Of a stretch of DNA of 64,000 nucleotides, positions 17,746 through 27,153 are shown piece after piece (within the stretch, counting starts at the first letter, position 1; each line of letters opens with the position of its first letter). A program made the translations under genes and the position numbers. The DNA comes from Pelotomaculum propionicicum (GTDB lineage: Bacteria; Bacillota; Desulfotomaculia; Desulfotomaculales; Pelotomaculaceae). Below the pieces are notes generated by a model. That model searched no databases. It saw only the letters and a list, made by a program, of their open reading frames with translations, and was not told the DNA's origin. The stretch spans positions 1 through 64,000 of the forward strand of contig NZ_QFFZ01000007.1 of assembly GCF_004369225.1 (NCBI RefSeq). The letters run 5' to 3'.

Positions 17746-18455
17746 TACCACTCAATCCTTTCCGGCGGCAGCGGAGACGCATTCTCAATGACCTCCACAA
17801 TCCTGCCGCTGCTCATGCGCAGCACCCGGTGCGCCATGGCGCCAATGACCGCATTGTGGGTAACGATTACGACAGTGCTCCCGTGTTCCAGGTTAACGTG
17901 GCGCAGCATGGCGAGGATCAGCCTGCCGGTATGAGAGTCGAGAGAACCGGTGGGCTCGTCGCACAGCAGCAGCCGCGGGTTTTTTACCACAGCCCGGGCG
18001 ATGGACACACGCTGCTGCTCACCACCGCTCAACTGGGCGGGGAAGTGGTCCATGCGCGTTTCCATACCCACTTCCCGCAGGACTTCAGCCGTGGGCAGGG
18101 GGTTGTCCACCAGGTTGGCCGCCAGTTCCACATTCTCCCTGGCGGTTAAGTCCGGAATCAGGTTGTAAAACTGAAAGACAAAGCCCACCGCGCTGCGCCG
18201 GTAATGGGTAAGCCGTGACTCACCGGCCCTGCTCATGTTTTCTTGGCCGAAATAAACCTCTCCGGTGGTAGGCAGGTCCATGCCGCCCATAATATTAAGC
18301 AGGGTGCTTTTGCCGGAGCCGCTTGGGCCCAGGATAACCAGCAGTTCTCCCGCGAATATGTCCAGGGAGGTTTCCTTCAGAGCTTCAACGGTAACTTCGC
18401 CCATGGTGTATGTTTTGGTGATTTTTTTTAAGCTCATTAAAACATTTTCCGGCAT
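17745..18455 (-). CDS. ABC transporter ATPase, MacB/LolD type
   Basis: 236 aa with all motifs: Walker [13 protein letters not shown] near 43, Q-loop [11 protein letters not shown], signature [10 protein letters not shown] near 140, Walker [13 protein letters not shown] and the H-loop VTHN. It drives the FtsX-type permease encoded immediately downstream. It is first gene of the three-gene operon; AAAGGTG lies upstream of the ATG. Confidence 0.95.
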   Translation of the reverse strand: MPENVLMSLKKITKTYTMGEVTVEALKETSLDIFAGELLVILGPSGSGKSTLLNIMGGMDLPTTGEVYFGQENMSRAGESRLTHYRRSAVGFVFQFYNLIPDLTARENVELAANLVDNPLPTAEVLREVGMETRMDHFPAQLSGGEQQRVSIARAVVKNPRLLLCDEPTGSLDSHTGRLILAMLRHVNLEHGSTVVIVTHNAVIGAMAHRVLRMSSGRIVEVIENASPLPPERIEW

Positions 18456-18552
18456 ATTACCGCACCTTTATATATATTCTGCAAAAAATTTTCTTTTTTC
18501 ATCATTCAGTTATATTGATTATACATTGGTTTTTCAATTGAAAATAGTGGTT

Positions 18553-19446
18553 TTACCTGCCTCTGCTGAACCCTTTACCCAGGACCTCACTTGCGTCGGA
18601 TATGTACATGAAGGCCTCCGGATCGACTTCGGTTACAATCCTTTTTAGCCTGGCCAGCTCAAACCTGTGCACCACACAGTTAACAACATTTTTCTCTTTT
18701 TGGGTGAACGCACCGGCGCCGACGAAATAGGTAACACCCCGGTGCAGCTCATTAATAATTCTGCCGCCGATTTGAGAGGATTGATTGGAGACGATGATTA
18801 CCGACTTGCTGGTGTTCAGCCCGGTGATGACTATATCTATTATTTTTCCTGTTACAAACATGGAGATGATGGTGTAGAGCCCGGTATTGAGGGGGAAAAA
18901 CAAGAGGGAGATGGTGATCACCAGGAGATTGGAGTAGAAGGTAATCTCCCCGATGCCGAGATTTTTTTTCTTTCTTAAAATAACTGCTACAATGTCGGTG
19001 CCGCCGGTGCTGCCCTGGCCTCTGAAGACCAGGCCGAAACCAACGCCGCTGATAGCGCCGCCGTATATAGCCGCCAGGATTAAGTCAATCTGGGGGACAG
19101 GCAGGCAGCCCTGTGTCGCAGGCAACTGGGCGCTGAGGGCGATTGTGCCGGCCAGGCTGTAGAACAAAAAACTCCGGTTTATCTCCCTGGCGCCCCACCA
19201 GAAAACAGGGATATTTAATAGGATAATACTTAAATAAACCGGGATTTTAAATAAATAAAAGAGGACCAGCGCCAGCCCGGTAATACCGCCCGCCAGCAGG
19301 CCGTGCGGGATATAGATGGTGTTGAGGCTGAGCGCGACCAACAGCGTACCCGCCAGGATGAAAAGCAGGTTTATAAATATAGACTTTAGGGCTTCCGCCG
19401 GCGGAAAACGACTCCTTAAATTCTGTACAAAATAACCTGCGCTCAT
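18553..19446 (-). CDS. YitT/DUF2179 family membrane protein
   Basis: 297 aa. Five or six hydrophobic helices fill residues 20-200 (NTIYIPHGLLAGGITGLAL is the typical YitT stretch, and RGQGSTGGTDIVA the second signature). The last 80 residues are the soluble DUF2179 domain. Family function is not established. Start from GAGGGG before ATG. It stands alone, with the ABC exporter operon 100 bases downstream and a MITE-like repeat upstream. Confidence 0.9.
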   Translation of the reverse strand: MSAGYFVQNLRSRFPPAEALKSIFINLLFILAGTLLVALSLNTIYIPHGLLAGGITGLALVLFYLFKIPVYLSIILLNIPVFWWGAREINRSFLFYSLAGTIALSAQLPATQGCLPVPQIDLILAAIYGGAISGVGFGLVFRGQGSTGGTDIVAVILRKKKNLGIGEITFYSNLLVITISLLFFPLNTGLYTIISMFVTGKIIDIVITGLNTSKSVIIVSNQSSQIGGRIINELHRGVTYFVGAGAFTQKEKNVVNCVVHRFELARLKRIVTEVDPEAFMYISDASEVLGKGFSRGR

Positions 19447-19481
19447 TTTAGTCCCCTCACAGTGGTTTATAGAGCAGAGTC

Positions 19482-19697
19482 GTCCATGGTGTTGAAACCC
19501 GCTTGGCTCCTCTGCTCCGCGCCGAGTGAACTTACAGCTTGCTTCGGGCGAAATTGGACCGCCTTCAATTCGCCGTCCTGGCTCAGTTCAGGCTTTCGCG
19601 AACATCCTTGTTCGCGAATCCAATTTCGCAACCTCAGCTTCGCTGAGTTCACTTACGACGCTGCGCAATGGAGCAACTGTGTTTCAACACCATGGAC
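19482..19697. mobile_element. MITE-like palindromic element, 216 bp
   Basis: The ends are perfect 17-bp inverted repeats, GTCCATGGTGTTGAAAC and its complement. Inside, further inverted blocks pair: GCGAAATTGGA with TCCAATTTCGC, AGTGAACT with AGTTCACT, and GCGAAC/GTTCGC around the centre. It has no open frame worth calling. A 60-bp copy with near-identical ends lies at 25673-25732. The structure suggests a non-autonomous element mobilised in trans; no transposase is in the window. Confidence 0.75.
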
Positions 19698-19734
19698 TTA
19701 GTTTTACCTATTTGTCGACAGTCTGAGGATTATT

Positions 19735-19778
19735 TAATCCTGTGAATCCTATAAAATCCTGTTAATCATGTCAATTTG
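19735..19778. repeat. Dispersed TCCTGT repeat, copy 1
   Basis: Degenerate copy of a motif found again at about 48959-48985 and 55159-55187, each built of TCCTGTAAATCCTGTCAAT followed by TTGTTT. Here TCCTGTGAATCCT and CATGTCAATTTG are recognisable with insertions. Confidence 0.6.
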
Positions 19779-19783
19779 TTTTT

Positions 19784-21823
19784 TTATCTACAGCGGATAA
19801 TGCTGAGTTTGCCCCGGAGCGCCAAATGGGTAAGCACGAACATGGCGTGCGACCAGTTCAGGGGCAGCACCCAGGCCGGCCCGCCGTGGTTTTTGTCGGC
19901 TTGCTCAGGCAGAAGCAGGTGCTGGTTGGCCTGAGCCAGAGACCAGTTGTACAGTTCCTCAGCCCTGCCGCGGCTGCCGCTCATGCAGTGGTAGACGGCC
20001 AGCCAGAGGGTTGTGATCAGCCAGGGGTTGCCCCCCCGGTAGCTGTCGCCCTCGTAGCGTTGCAGTCCTCCGACATTGTAATTCCAGAGTTTTTCTTCTA
20101 TGGCCAGGGCCGTCGCCTGCATCTTTTTGTCCGATGGCCCGAGCACCGCGAAAGGAAAGGCCAGCCCCAGCAAGGCCGCGTCAATTCGCCTGTCTTCGCC
20201 GACCCAGTGGCTCTCATAAAGGCCGGTGGGATCCTTGACGGTAAAAGCTTTTTCTCCCCTGCTTAAAGCGTAGTCATAAGCGTCCTGAAAAGTTCTGCGG
20301 TTAACCCCGCGGATAAAACTGTTTTGTGCGTCCGACCACTGGTGCTTGATAATAGCTGCCCTGATTGTTTCCGAAGCTTCCTGCCAGCGTTTTTCCTTGT
20401 TTTTCTCCTTCCTTAAGGCAGCTGTTTGCGCTGATGCTTTTAACCCGCCGAAAACTGCCGCTGCCGAGTAAGTGCCCTGGGAGAGCTCATCTTCCCAGGG
20501 ATCGAAGCTGGGGGCGGGCAGCCCGTTTTCTTCAAGGTTGTTGGCCAGGTATTCCGCTCCCGCCTCCAGGGATTCCCAGATGTCAGTCAAAAAGTCAGTA
20601 TCTCCTGTCAGCTGGTAGTGATGCTGGTAGCCCCATAATACCGAGCCGGCCTGATCTATTTGCTTGCCCCAGAAGGGAGCTACCGCCCCGTCTGTAAAAT
20701 AGCGCTGCTGCCAGCTCCCGTCCGGGTCCTGGATCGATCTGGCGAAGCTGTAAAATCTGCCGGCCAGGTCATGGAAGCCGGCTTCGTCCAGGGCTGCTGC
20801 AATGTACACGGAATCCCGCGGCCAGCAGTAGCCGTAACCGCCGCTGGCCTGGTAATATGGATCAAACTCAGGAGCGGCGATTGAAGCGCCGGTTTCCCGG
20901 TCCGAAAGCAATTTCATGGTAAGGAGGGAGCGCCTGAAGGCCGGGTGTTCTGACTTCCCGTTTTGCTCGCCCGGCCTCAGCCAGCCCTGCCAGTATTGTC
21001 TGGTTTTTTCAAGCCACTCGCTGCCGGTTTTAGAAGCCGCTTCGGCTAAAAGTGAGCGCACCTGCTTTTCATCATGGCCCGCAGCCAGGTAGAGTGAAAA
21101 AGACTTTGTCTCGCCCGGCTGAAGTTCCCCCAAATCCCAGGCCATAGCAGCGGCGCTTTGCAGGATATTGTCACGGGTCCCCCAGAGGAAGCCTTTGGAA
21201 GCATCCTGGTAGGGGTCCGAGGGAGTACCTCGCCTGCCGCACTGGTAGCCGGACAGGGGGCAGCCGATCCCGGCCAGGGCCAGGTAAACATTTCTCCGGA
21301 AAAAGACCAGGGAGTTGTTGGAAAAGTCCACATAGACCCCGTCATAAAGAGCCGATTCCTCGATGTTAAAGGCGCAGTAAACAAAGAAACTTATCTTTTC
21401 GCTCTTTTCCCCTTCGTTTTTAAGAACATAGTACCTGGCCAGGATATCATGATGCGGCAGAATAAAGTCGTTTTGGACCACGTTCAGGTGATGCGTAAGG
21501 CTGGACAACGTGGTTTCGACGATATTGGTGTCTTCCAGGTAGCGCTGCCTGGATTCCCAGATGTTTAAGTGAAACCACTTGGTGAAACCCTGCCACTCAG
21601 GATAAGCAATCCTGACCCCCGGCCAAAAGTGGCCGAGGTGCTGGCCGTATCCGAGATGCGGCCAGAAAAGCCTGAAGATTTCCCCGTTGGCCCTGTGACA
21701 GGCCAGCATTTTTGAATTGCCGGTTACCGCCGCAGGCATTTCAGGAGAGGTTTTTTGGTTGAGAATTTTACCCACCGCCAATTTGCTGGAATATTTCCCT
21801 TTATTATATAAGAATTCCGTCAA
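19784..21823 (-). CDS. Glycoside hydrolase family 15 (glucoamylase-type)
   Basis: 679 aa, cytosolic. An N-terminal beta-sandwich-like region (1-270) leads to an (alpha/alpha)6 barrel (about 290-665). GYGYCWPRDSVYIAAALDEAG near 335 is the hallmark of the barrel's first helices, and later EED/WEDE-like acidic patches supply candidate acid and base. It should release glucose from alpha-glucans or trehalose-like substrates. The start is uncertain: TTG 21823 has no ribosome site. An IMPase-type gene lies upstream, separated by a terminator, and another barrel protein beyond it, suggesting a sugar-storage neighbourhood. Confidence 0.85.
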   Translation of the reverse strand: MTEFLYNKGKYSSKLAVGKILNQKTSPEMPAAVTGNSKMLACHRANGEIFRLFWPHLGYGQHLGHFWPGVRIAYPEWQGFTKWFHLNIWESRQRYLEDTNIVETTLSSLTHHLNVVQNDFILPHHDILARYYVLKNEGEKSEKISFFVYCAFNIEESALYDGVYVDFSNNSLVFFRRNVYLALAGIGCPLSGYQCGRRGTPSDPYQDASKGFLWGTRDNILQSAAAMAWDLGELQPGETKSFSLYLAAGHDEKQVRSLLAEAASKTGSEWLEKTRQYWQGWLRPGEQNGKSEHPAFRRSLLTMKLLSDRETGASIAAPEFDPYYQASGGYGYCWPRDSVYIAAALDEAGFHDLAGRFYSFARSIQDPDGSWQQRYFTDGAVAPFWGKQIDQAGSVLWGYQHHYQLTGDTDFLTDIWESLEAGAEYLANNLEENGLPAPSFDPWEDELSQGTYSAAAVFGGLKASAQTAALRKEKNKEKRWQEASETIRAAIIKHQWSDAQNSFIRGVNRRTFQDAYDYALSRGEKAFTVKDPTGLYESHWVGEDRRIDAALLGLAFPFAVLGPSDKKMQATALAIEEKLWNYNVGGLQRYEGDSYRGGNPWLITTLWLAVYHCMSGSRGRAEELYNWSLAQANQHLLLPEQADKNHGGPAWVLPLNWSHAMFVLTHLALRGKLSIIRCR

Positions 21824-21882
21824 GATTCAATGAGTTAACATTATTATGCTCTCTTTAACGACCATAAATTTTAAAATATTAA

Positions 21883-21925
21883 AAAACAAAGCCGCTTACA
21901 AGTTATAACAGACTTACAGCGGCTT
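21883..21925 (-). terminator. Terminator after IMPase-type gene
   Basis: AAGCCGCT and AGCGGCTT pair across a 20-base loop; the minus-strand hairpin is followed by TGTTTTTTAAT. Confidence 0.75.
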
Positions 21926-21961
21926 AATGGTATCTTTAAGTTATGGCTTTGCTTTTAATTT

Positions 21962-22750
21962 TTATAACAATGCCTGCAGCAGTTCTTCATGGATCAGCCC
22001 GTTGGAAGCGGTGATGGACAGGTAGCGCTCCAGCCGGAGTTTCCCGCCCTCGATATCAGTAACTTTACCTCCTGCTTCCCGCACCAGGACAGAACCGGCC
22101 GCCACGTCCCAGGGCATCAGCGGATTTTCCCAAAAGCCGGTCAACCTGCCGCAGGCGATGTAGGCCAGTTCAAGCGCGGCGGAGCCAAGCGCCCTCAGGT
22201 TTGAGCAGCTGTGGGCCATTTTATGGTAATCTACCCTGCGCAGCAGTCCGCTATAGGATTTGTTTTCAGGATAACCGGTAACCAGCAGGGCCTCGCTGAG
22301 TTTTTTTCGTGTCGCGTCGACCCTTATAGGCCCGCCGTTTAAAAAAGACCCACAGCCAAGGGCGGCGCTGAAGCACTCGTCGCGCAAGGGGTCATAAACC
22401 ACGCCGGCCACAGCTTCCCCGTTATGGATAAGGCCTATTGAAACACTGCAGAAAGGGATGCCGTAAACAAAGTTGGTTGTGCCGTCCAGCGGGTCTATGC
22501 ACCAGGCGTAACCGCCCTGTGCTATGGCCGCGTTTCCGCTGCTTTCTTCACCGATAATCCCGTGACCGGGAAACTTCTGGCGCAGGATGTTAATAATCAG
22601 GGCTTCAGAGGCACGGTCGACCTCAGTCACCAGGTCGGACGGGCAGGACTTGTAGCCCTTCTCAAATTGGCCGCCAAACTTGTCCTTGATTATTTTACCT
22701 GCCTGCCTGGCCAGGACGGCTGCGGTTTCAAGATAGACAGCGTATTCCAT
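21962..22750 (-). CDS. suhB: Inositol-1-monophosphatase family phosphatase
   Basis: 262 aa with the metal- and phosphate-binding motifs of the family: GEES near 67, WCIDPLDGTTNFVYG near 83-97 and WDVAAGSVLVREAGG near 212. It needs Mg2+ and hydrolyses inositol phosphate or other sugar phosphates. AAGGAG lies 6 bases before ATG. Monocistronic by its own terminator. The SuhB name is by family; true substrate may be another sugar phosphate. Confidence 0.9.
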   Translation of the reverse strand: MEYAVYLETAAVLARQAGKIIKDKFGGQFEKGYKSCPSDLVTEVDRASEALIINILRQKFPGHGIIGEESSGNAAIAQGGYAWCIDPLDGTTNFVYGIPFCSVSIGLIHNGEAVAGVVYDPLRDECFSAALGCGSFLNGGPIRVDATRKKLSEALLVTGYPENKSYSGLLRRVDYHKMAHSCSNLRALGSAALELAYIACGRLTGFWENPLMPWDVAAGSVLVREAGGKVTDIEGGKLRLERYLSITASNGLIHEELLQALL

Positions 22751-22852
22751 GTTTGCTCCTTAAAGTCAGCAAGATATATTAAATCTTATCATATTTTTTC
22801 CTGAAAGTCCCGTCCGCCTAAGAGAGTAAATCCTGCACCAAATATTCAATTA

Positions 22853-23884
22853 CTATTGCACAAAAAGCCACTTATCCCGGTTTTGCAGCAGGCTGGCGCA
22901 GGTGATAATAAAGAAGGCGGCTTCAGCGCAGAACCAGTTGCCTGAGTTGGTGTCGATATAAGCTTCCCGGGCGTAGCGAACCTTTTCATAAGCCTTGCCG
23001 AAATCGCCGTGCAAACAGGCGTATAGGCCCAGGATCATCCAGGGGTAGTCAGGCGGCTTGATGGTCAGCCAGTTTGGCTGGTAGCTGTTAAAAAGCTGAT
23101 AAAGATTGGAGCCTCTAGCCTGGCCCGGTTCAATCAGGCCGTAAATCACGGGGAATATCTGGCAGGCTGCGTCAGGGTAGAATTTTTTCAGGTTCACACC
23201 AGGCCTGATCCAGCCAGTTTTACTAGGATGGTAGCAGGAATTCAGCCGGTTCCAGAGCGACCTTTCAATTCCGTTGGCGACAGCCTCTGCCATAGATTTA
23301 AAATACGAAGCATCCCGGTCGCCCAGGCTCTCCAGCAGTTCGGCAAAATCCGCCAGGCCTCTGTATGCCTCGCAGTTGTCCATCAGGTATTTGACCCTGT
23401 AGCCGGCCAGCGCAAAAGTCAAACCGTCACGGTCCATTAAGTTTATAATGGTCCTGGCTACTCTTTTTAAGTCAGGCAAGTTGGCTTTGACCCAGCCTGT
23501 CTGCCCGGCTTTTTTGCAATAATTAAAGGCAAGGGAGAGGAAAGTCCCGGCGTAGGCGTCCTCGGAATCAGGCTTGGCCGTCTTGAAATTCAGGTCACTG
23601 TCATAACTGTAATCACGGATGGTGCCGTTCTTTTCCAGGTGGCGCAGGTACCAGTCAAGGTAACGCTCTACCAAAGGGAAGCAGGAAGGCTCCTCCAGCA
23701 TGGCCAGAGCGGCGAAATTTGAGAAATACGGCATCACGCCGGCCTGGTCCGGGTATCTGGCAATGGCGCCGTCCGCCCTGTGGCCCGGCCGCAGGATTTG
23801 GCAGCGTTTAAGCCAGTAGATCTGGGCGACCATATTGCTGCTGAGAGCGTAAATTATTTCACTGGCATTGTTAAGATGTTTCAT
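22853..23884 (-). CDS. Six-hairpin-glycosidase-like protein
   Basis: About 343 aa. It has repeated helical pairs with aromatic and acidic residues, for example RYPDQAGVMPYFSNFAAL, SEDAYAGTFLSLAF and LWNRLNSCYHPSKTGW, as in (alpha/alpha) barrel glycosidases. I cannot assign a family number and see no certain catalytic acid pair. ATG 23884 after GGGGTG is preferred to GTG 23896. No signal peptide. It may work with the GH15 enzyme 1 kb away on the same strand, which is inference from location. Confidence 0.65.
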   Translation of the reverse strand: MKHLNNASEIIYALSSNMVAQIYWLKRCQILRPGHRADGAIARYPDQAGVMPYFSNFAALAMLEEPSCFPLVERYLDWYLRHLEKNGTIRDYSYDSDLNFKTAKPDSEDAYAGTFLSLAFNYCKKAGQTGWVKANLPDLKRVARTIINLMDRDGLTFALAGYRVKYLMDNCEAYRGLADFAELLESLGDRDASYFKSMAEAVANGIERSLWNRLNSCYHPSKTGWIRPGVNLKKFYPDAACQIFPVIYGLIEPGQARGSNLYQLFNSYQPNWLTIKPPDYPWMILGLYACLHGDFGKAYEKVRYAREAYIDTNSGNWFCAEAAFFIITCASLLQNRDKWLFVQ

Positions 23885-24009
23885 TTTATAAAACACCCCG
23901 AATTTTAGTCTATACCATACTATGGCGCCTGAGCGGCTTTAGTTTCCACTCGGCGCAGGGAAAAGGGTAGTATATGAAGAATATTTTTTCCTGAGGGGAT
24001 GATCATATT

Positions 24010-25398
24010 ATGTCTGATGCAATAAAACCAGCTCTTAAAGAAACAGACTTCCATAAAGCGCTCCGCTCGGCCAGGGGCCTGGTGCTTTACAGGAATATTA
24101 TTTCAGACCCGGCCTGCCGTGCTTGGCTTCAGTTTATCGAGTCCGTGGCCGGGAACCAGCCGGCTGATGAAATACTTAATATGTATTGCGAGTTATTCTT
24201 TTGTCTGGCGCAGCGGGCTGAGCTGGCAGGGAGCGGTTTTACCGGAGACGCCTGGCAGGATCACCTGCTGGAACTGCTCTTATATGATGACAATGCTTTC
24301 AGCCGGGGGGCGTCGCAGTGTTCTCTGGATAAGCTCGGGCCTTCACTGCTGGATGCCGCCAGGGGTGACCTGGCGAGGCTACATGCCTTATACAGGATAG
24401 ACGGCGCTGCTGCCCGCGAGGCCGTATTACAAAAGCTGGGAGCGAACGGCATCCCGTGCGGCGGTTTGCCCCTTTGGCAAAACCTTGCCGCCACGGATAA
24501 TTTAAAGGCTAAAAATTGCCCGGGCAGGGGGTTAATTGATTTACTCTCCCGTTCTGGTGACTGGGGCGCGTGCCTGGCGGATTTGTCCCGCTATTACCGG
24601 GAGGCGGGAGCGGGGTTGTTTGGGAGGTACCGGGCTTTTCGCTGGTCAGGTGCGGTTGGCCGGGTGGAAGGGATCGATGAGCCGGATCCCGTCCGTTTTG
24701 AAGAATTGATCGGCTATCAGGACCAGCGGAAGCAAGTAGTGGACAATACTGAAAAATTCCTGGCCGGTTTCCCGGCCAACAATCTATTGCTTTACGGCGA
24801 CAGGGGCACAGGCAAGTCTTCAACTGTGAAGGCCTTATTGAACCAATACGGTGAACAGGGACTGCGCCTGGTCGAAGTGCCTAAGAGCAGCCTCGGCGAT
24901 TTTTCCGAAATCATTACTTTGCTGCGACAAAAGCCACAGAGGTTTATTATCTTTGTGGACGACCTTTCCTTTGAAGAATCGGAAGTCGAATATAAGGAGC
25001 TTAAAGCTGTTTTGGAAGGCGGGCTGGCCAGCCGTCCCGCCAATGTCTTAATTTACGCCACCTCAAACAGGCGGCACCTGGTGCGGGAGCGGTTTTCTGA
25101 CCGCGAGCCGGGGGATGAACTGCACAGCAACGACACAGTCCAGGAAAAATTGTCTCTGGCTGACCGGTTTGGGGTTACCATTTTCTTTACCACCCCGGAC
25201 CGGGCGCTTTACCTGAGAATAGTGCGGGAAATGGCGGAGCACAAGGGTCTTAAACTTGCAGCGGGTGAACTTGAGCGCAGGGCACTGCTGTGGGCATCCT
25301 GGCACAACGGGTGGTCCGGCCGCACCGCGCGGCAGTTTATCGACAACCTCAGCGGGGAATTGCACTTTCAAAGGAACGGGGACACTCCTCTATATTAG
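24010..25398 (+). CDS. DUF815 family AAA-type ATPase
   Basis: 462 aa. An unrecognised N-terminal half (1-235) precedes a P-loop domain: Walker A LLYGDRGTGKSS near 262, Walker B FIIFVDDLSFEE near 318, an ATSNRRHL sensor-like segment and TVQEKLSLADRFG. This is the DUF815 arrangement; family function is unknown. The last eight codons (RNGDTPLY) coincide with the first arm of a GGGGACA palindromic repeat, so the natural C-terminus may have been replaced by repeat insertion. Start from GAGGGGATG upstream of ATG. Confidence 0.88.
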   Translation: MSDAIKPALKETDFHKALRSARGLVLYRNIISDPACRAWLQFIESVAGNQPADEILNMYCELFFCLAQRAELAGSGFTGDAWQDHLLELLLYDDNAFSRGASQCSLDKLGPSLLDAARGDLARLHALYRIDGAAAREAVLQKLGANGIPCGGLPLWQNLAATDNLKAKNCPGRGLIDLLSRSGDWGACLADLSRYYREAGAGLFGRYRAFRWSGAVGRVEGIDEPDPVRFEELIGYQDQRKQVVDNTEKFLAGFPANNLLLYGDRGTGKSSTVKALLNQYGEQGLRLVEVPKSSLGDFSEIITLLRQKPQRFIIFVDDLSFEESEVEYKELKAVLEGGLASRPANVLIYATSNRRHLVRERFSDREPGDELHSNDTVQEKLSLADRFGVTIFFTTPDRALYLRIVREMAEHKGLKLAAGELERRALLWASWHNGWSGRTARQFIDNLSGELHFQRNGDTPLY

Positions 25399-25470
25399 GT
25401 ATTCCTTTTAGGATGAGAAATGTCCCCGTTTGCACGGGTATTCCTTTGTTGACGAGGTATGTCCCCAATA
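25374..25470. repeat. GGGGACA/TGTCCCC palindromic repeat cluster
   Basis: AACGGGGACA (about 25375-25384) is answered by TGTCCCCGTT (about 25422-25431), and a second TGTCCCC lies near 25460. Between the arms AGGTATTCCTTT is repeated as GGGTATTCCTTT. The left arm is inside the DUF815 coding region. Same family as 29421-29453 and 63407-63455. Confidence 0.65.
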
Positions 25471-25499
25471 CCCAAGCTCTTCGGCGTTGACGCGCCTTT

Positions 25500-25580
25500 G
25501 TTCTTGAAATCGAACCTACATTTGGGGGACGCCAGTCTGAGGCATAAGAAGTTGCAGGTGCGGCTTCAGCCGCACATTTT
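25500..25580. repeat. Short palindromic repeat fragments
   Basis: TTGAAATCGAACCTACA here also occurs at about 13831-13847. It is followed by GGTGCGGCTTCAGCCGCAC, a small hairpin related to GGTGCGACTTTAGTCG near 29397-29412. These look like pieces of one repeat family. The whole gap 25399-25743 holds only repeats. Confidence 0.5.
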
Positions 25581-25672
25581 ACAATAGCCTCAAAAAATAT
25601 CGGTGCTGACGTGCCTTGTTCGATTGAAACAATCTGCATTGCTTCAGCGACGGCAAATCCTAATAACACAAA

Positions 25673-25732
25673 GTCCATGGTGCCGAAACAAGCTGCTCTA
25701 TTAGGGAGCTAAGCGGCTTCAACACCATGGAC
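25673..25732. mobile_element. Deletion derivative of the MITE-like element
   Basis: GTCCATGGTGCCGAAAC at the left and a complementary GGCTTCAACACCATGGAC at the right match the termini of the 19482-19697 element with two compensating substitutions. Only about 25 bases remain between them. It lies 12 bases past the stop of the phosphomannomutase gene and could act as its transcription end. Confidence 0.7.
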
Positions 25733-25743
25733 TACTGTAAAGT

Positions 25744-27120
25744 TTAGTATTCCCATTCAAACTTGTCAACCGCGGGGAACCCGCCCAGGGCTTCCCGCAT
25801 TATTCTGCAAATCCGTTCAAGACCTTCAGGCGTTTTGGCTTCACAGCGGGCGACCAGGACAGGCTGGGTGTTCGATGCCCGTACCAGACCCCAACCGTCG
25901 CCGAACAGCACCCTGACCCCGTCTACATCGATAACATCATAGCCGCGTTTAAAATACTCCACCAAACCTTCCACTACGCTGAATTTTTCACTGTCCGGGC
26001 AGCGGACCCTTGTTTCAGCCGTGGAATAGTATTTTGGTATGTCCGCCAGCATTTTGGCGAGCGGCTGATCCGAATTGGACAGTATTCTTAAAACCCTGCC
26101 GGCGGCATAAAAAGCGTCATCAAAGCCGAAATATTCATCGGCGAAAAACATGTGTCCGGACATTTCCCCAGTGAAAACAGCGCCGATTTCCTTCATTTTA
26201 GCCTTAATCAGCGAGTGCCCCGTTTTGTAGAAGAAAGGCTCGCCGCCGAGCCGTACCACCTCGTCCACCAAGGACTGGGAGCATTTGACTTCGATAATTG
26301 CCTTGGCGCCGGGGTGCTTGGCCATGATTTCCCGCCAGTACAAGCACATTAAAATATCTCCCCAGATAACGCCCCCGGACCCGTCCACCACGCCGATCCT
26401 GTCGGCGTCCCCATCAAAGGCCAGACCCAGGTCGGCGCCGCTTTCTGTTACTGTTTTTCTCAGTTCAGTGAGGTTTGCCGTCTTGACCGGGTCAGGCTGG
26501 TGGTTGGGAAATGAGCCGTCGGATTCGCAATACAGCGGAATAACGTCACAGCCCCAGTTTTTAAAAATCTGCTCCGCCAGCAGCGACCCCGTGCCGTTGC
26601 CGCAGTCTATGACCACCTTCAGGCGCCTGGGCCCCAGTTGAATTTTTTCTTTAAGCATGGCCAGGTAAGGGGTAGTAGCCTCACGCTCCTGCAGGGAGCC
26701 GCTGCCGGCCGGAAAATCCCCCTTGATCATTAATTCCTTCAGTTTCTGGATCTCGTCACCGTATATTGTCCCCGGGCCAAGCGCAAGTTTGAAGCCGTTT
26801 TCATCAGGGGGATTGTGGCTGCCGGTAATCATCACCCCGCCGTCAATACCGTAGTGGGTCCTGGCGTAGTAGAGCACCGGCGTTACCACCAGGCCTAAAT
26901 CCACCACATCACAGCCGACAGCCAGGAGTCCCCTGGTAATGGCGTCGCGCAGCCGTTCTGAACTCAGGCGGTTGTCCCTGCCGACTAATACCGTTTTAGA
27001 GCCTGACATTATGACATAAGTGCCAAAAGCTTTACCCAGCAGTTCAACCGTTTCGTCTGTCAAGTCGAGCCCGGCGACGCCGCGGATATCATACTGCCGG
27101 AAAATTTCCGGGTTAATCAC
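25744..27120 (-). CDS. Phosphomannomutase/phosphoglucomutase
   Basis: 458 aa of the alpha-D-phosphohexomutase superfamily with all four site loops: phosphoserine loop TGSHNPPDENGFK near 100, metal loop DGDADRIG near 240, sugar loop GEMSGHMFF near 320 and phosphate loop RASNTQPVLVARCEA near 415. It converts mannose-6-phosphate or glucose-6-phosphate to the 1-phosphate. GTG start lies 12 bases after AGGAGG, a long spacing. The GDP-mannose pyrophosphorylase gene is just upstream, 33 bases apart, so the pair makes GDP-mannose. Confidence 0.93.
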   Translation of the reverse strand: MINPEIFRQYDIRGVAGLDLTDETVELLGKAFGTYVIMSGSKTVLVGRDNRLSSERLRDAITRGLLAVGCDVVDLGLVVTPVLYYARTHYGIDGGVMITGSHNPPDENGFKLALGPGTIYGDEIQKLKELMIKGDFPAGSGSLQEREATTPYLAMLKEKIQLGPRRLKVVIDCGNGTGSLLAEQIFKNWGCDVIPLYCESDGSFPNHQPDPVKTANLTELRKTVTESGADLGLAFDGDADRIGVVDGSGGVIWGDILMCLYWREIMAKHPGAKAIIEVKCSQSLVDEVVRLGGEPFFYKTGHSLIKAKMKEIGAVFTGEMSGHMFFADEYFGFDDAFYAAGRVLRILSNSDQPLAKMLADIPKYYSTAETRVRCPDSEKFSVVEGLVEYFKRGYDVIDVDGVRVLFGDGWGLVRASNTQPVLVARCEAKTPEGLERICRIMREALGGFPAVDKFEWEY

Positions 27121-27153
27121 TGATTAATCCATCCTCCTTTACTGAGACACCAA

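Noticed and set aside
24010-25398. DUF815 protein as a helicase loader or defence ATPase
   Set aside because: Only the AAA motifs are visible; nothing in its neighbourhood supports either role.
25349-25678. 109-codon minus-strand frame starting at the short MITE end
   Set aside because: Its first part (FVLLGFAVAEAMQIVS) looks protein-like, but it is assembled from repeat sequence, overlaps the DUF815 gene and has no ribosome site.
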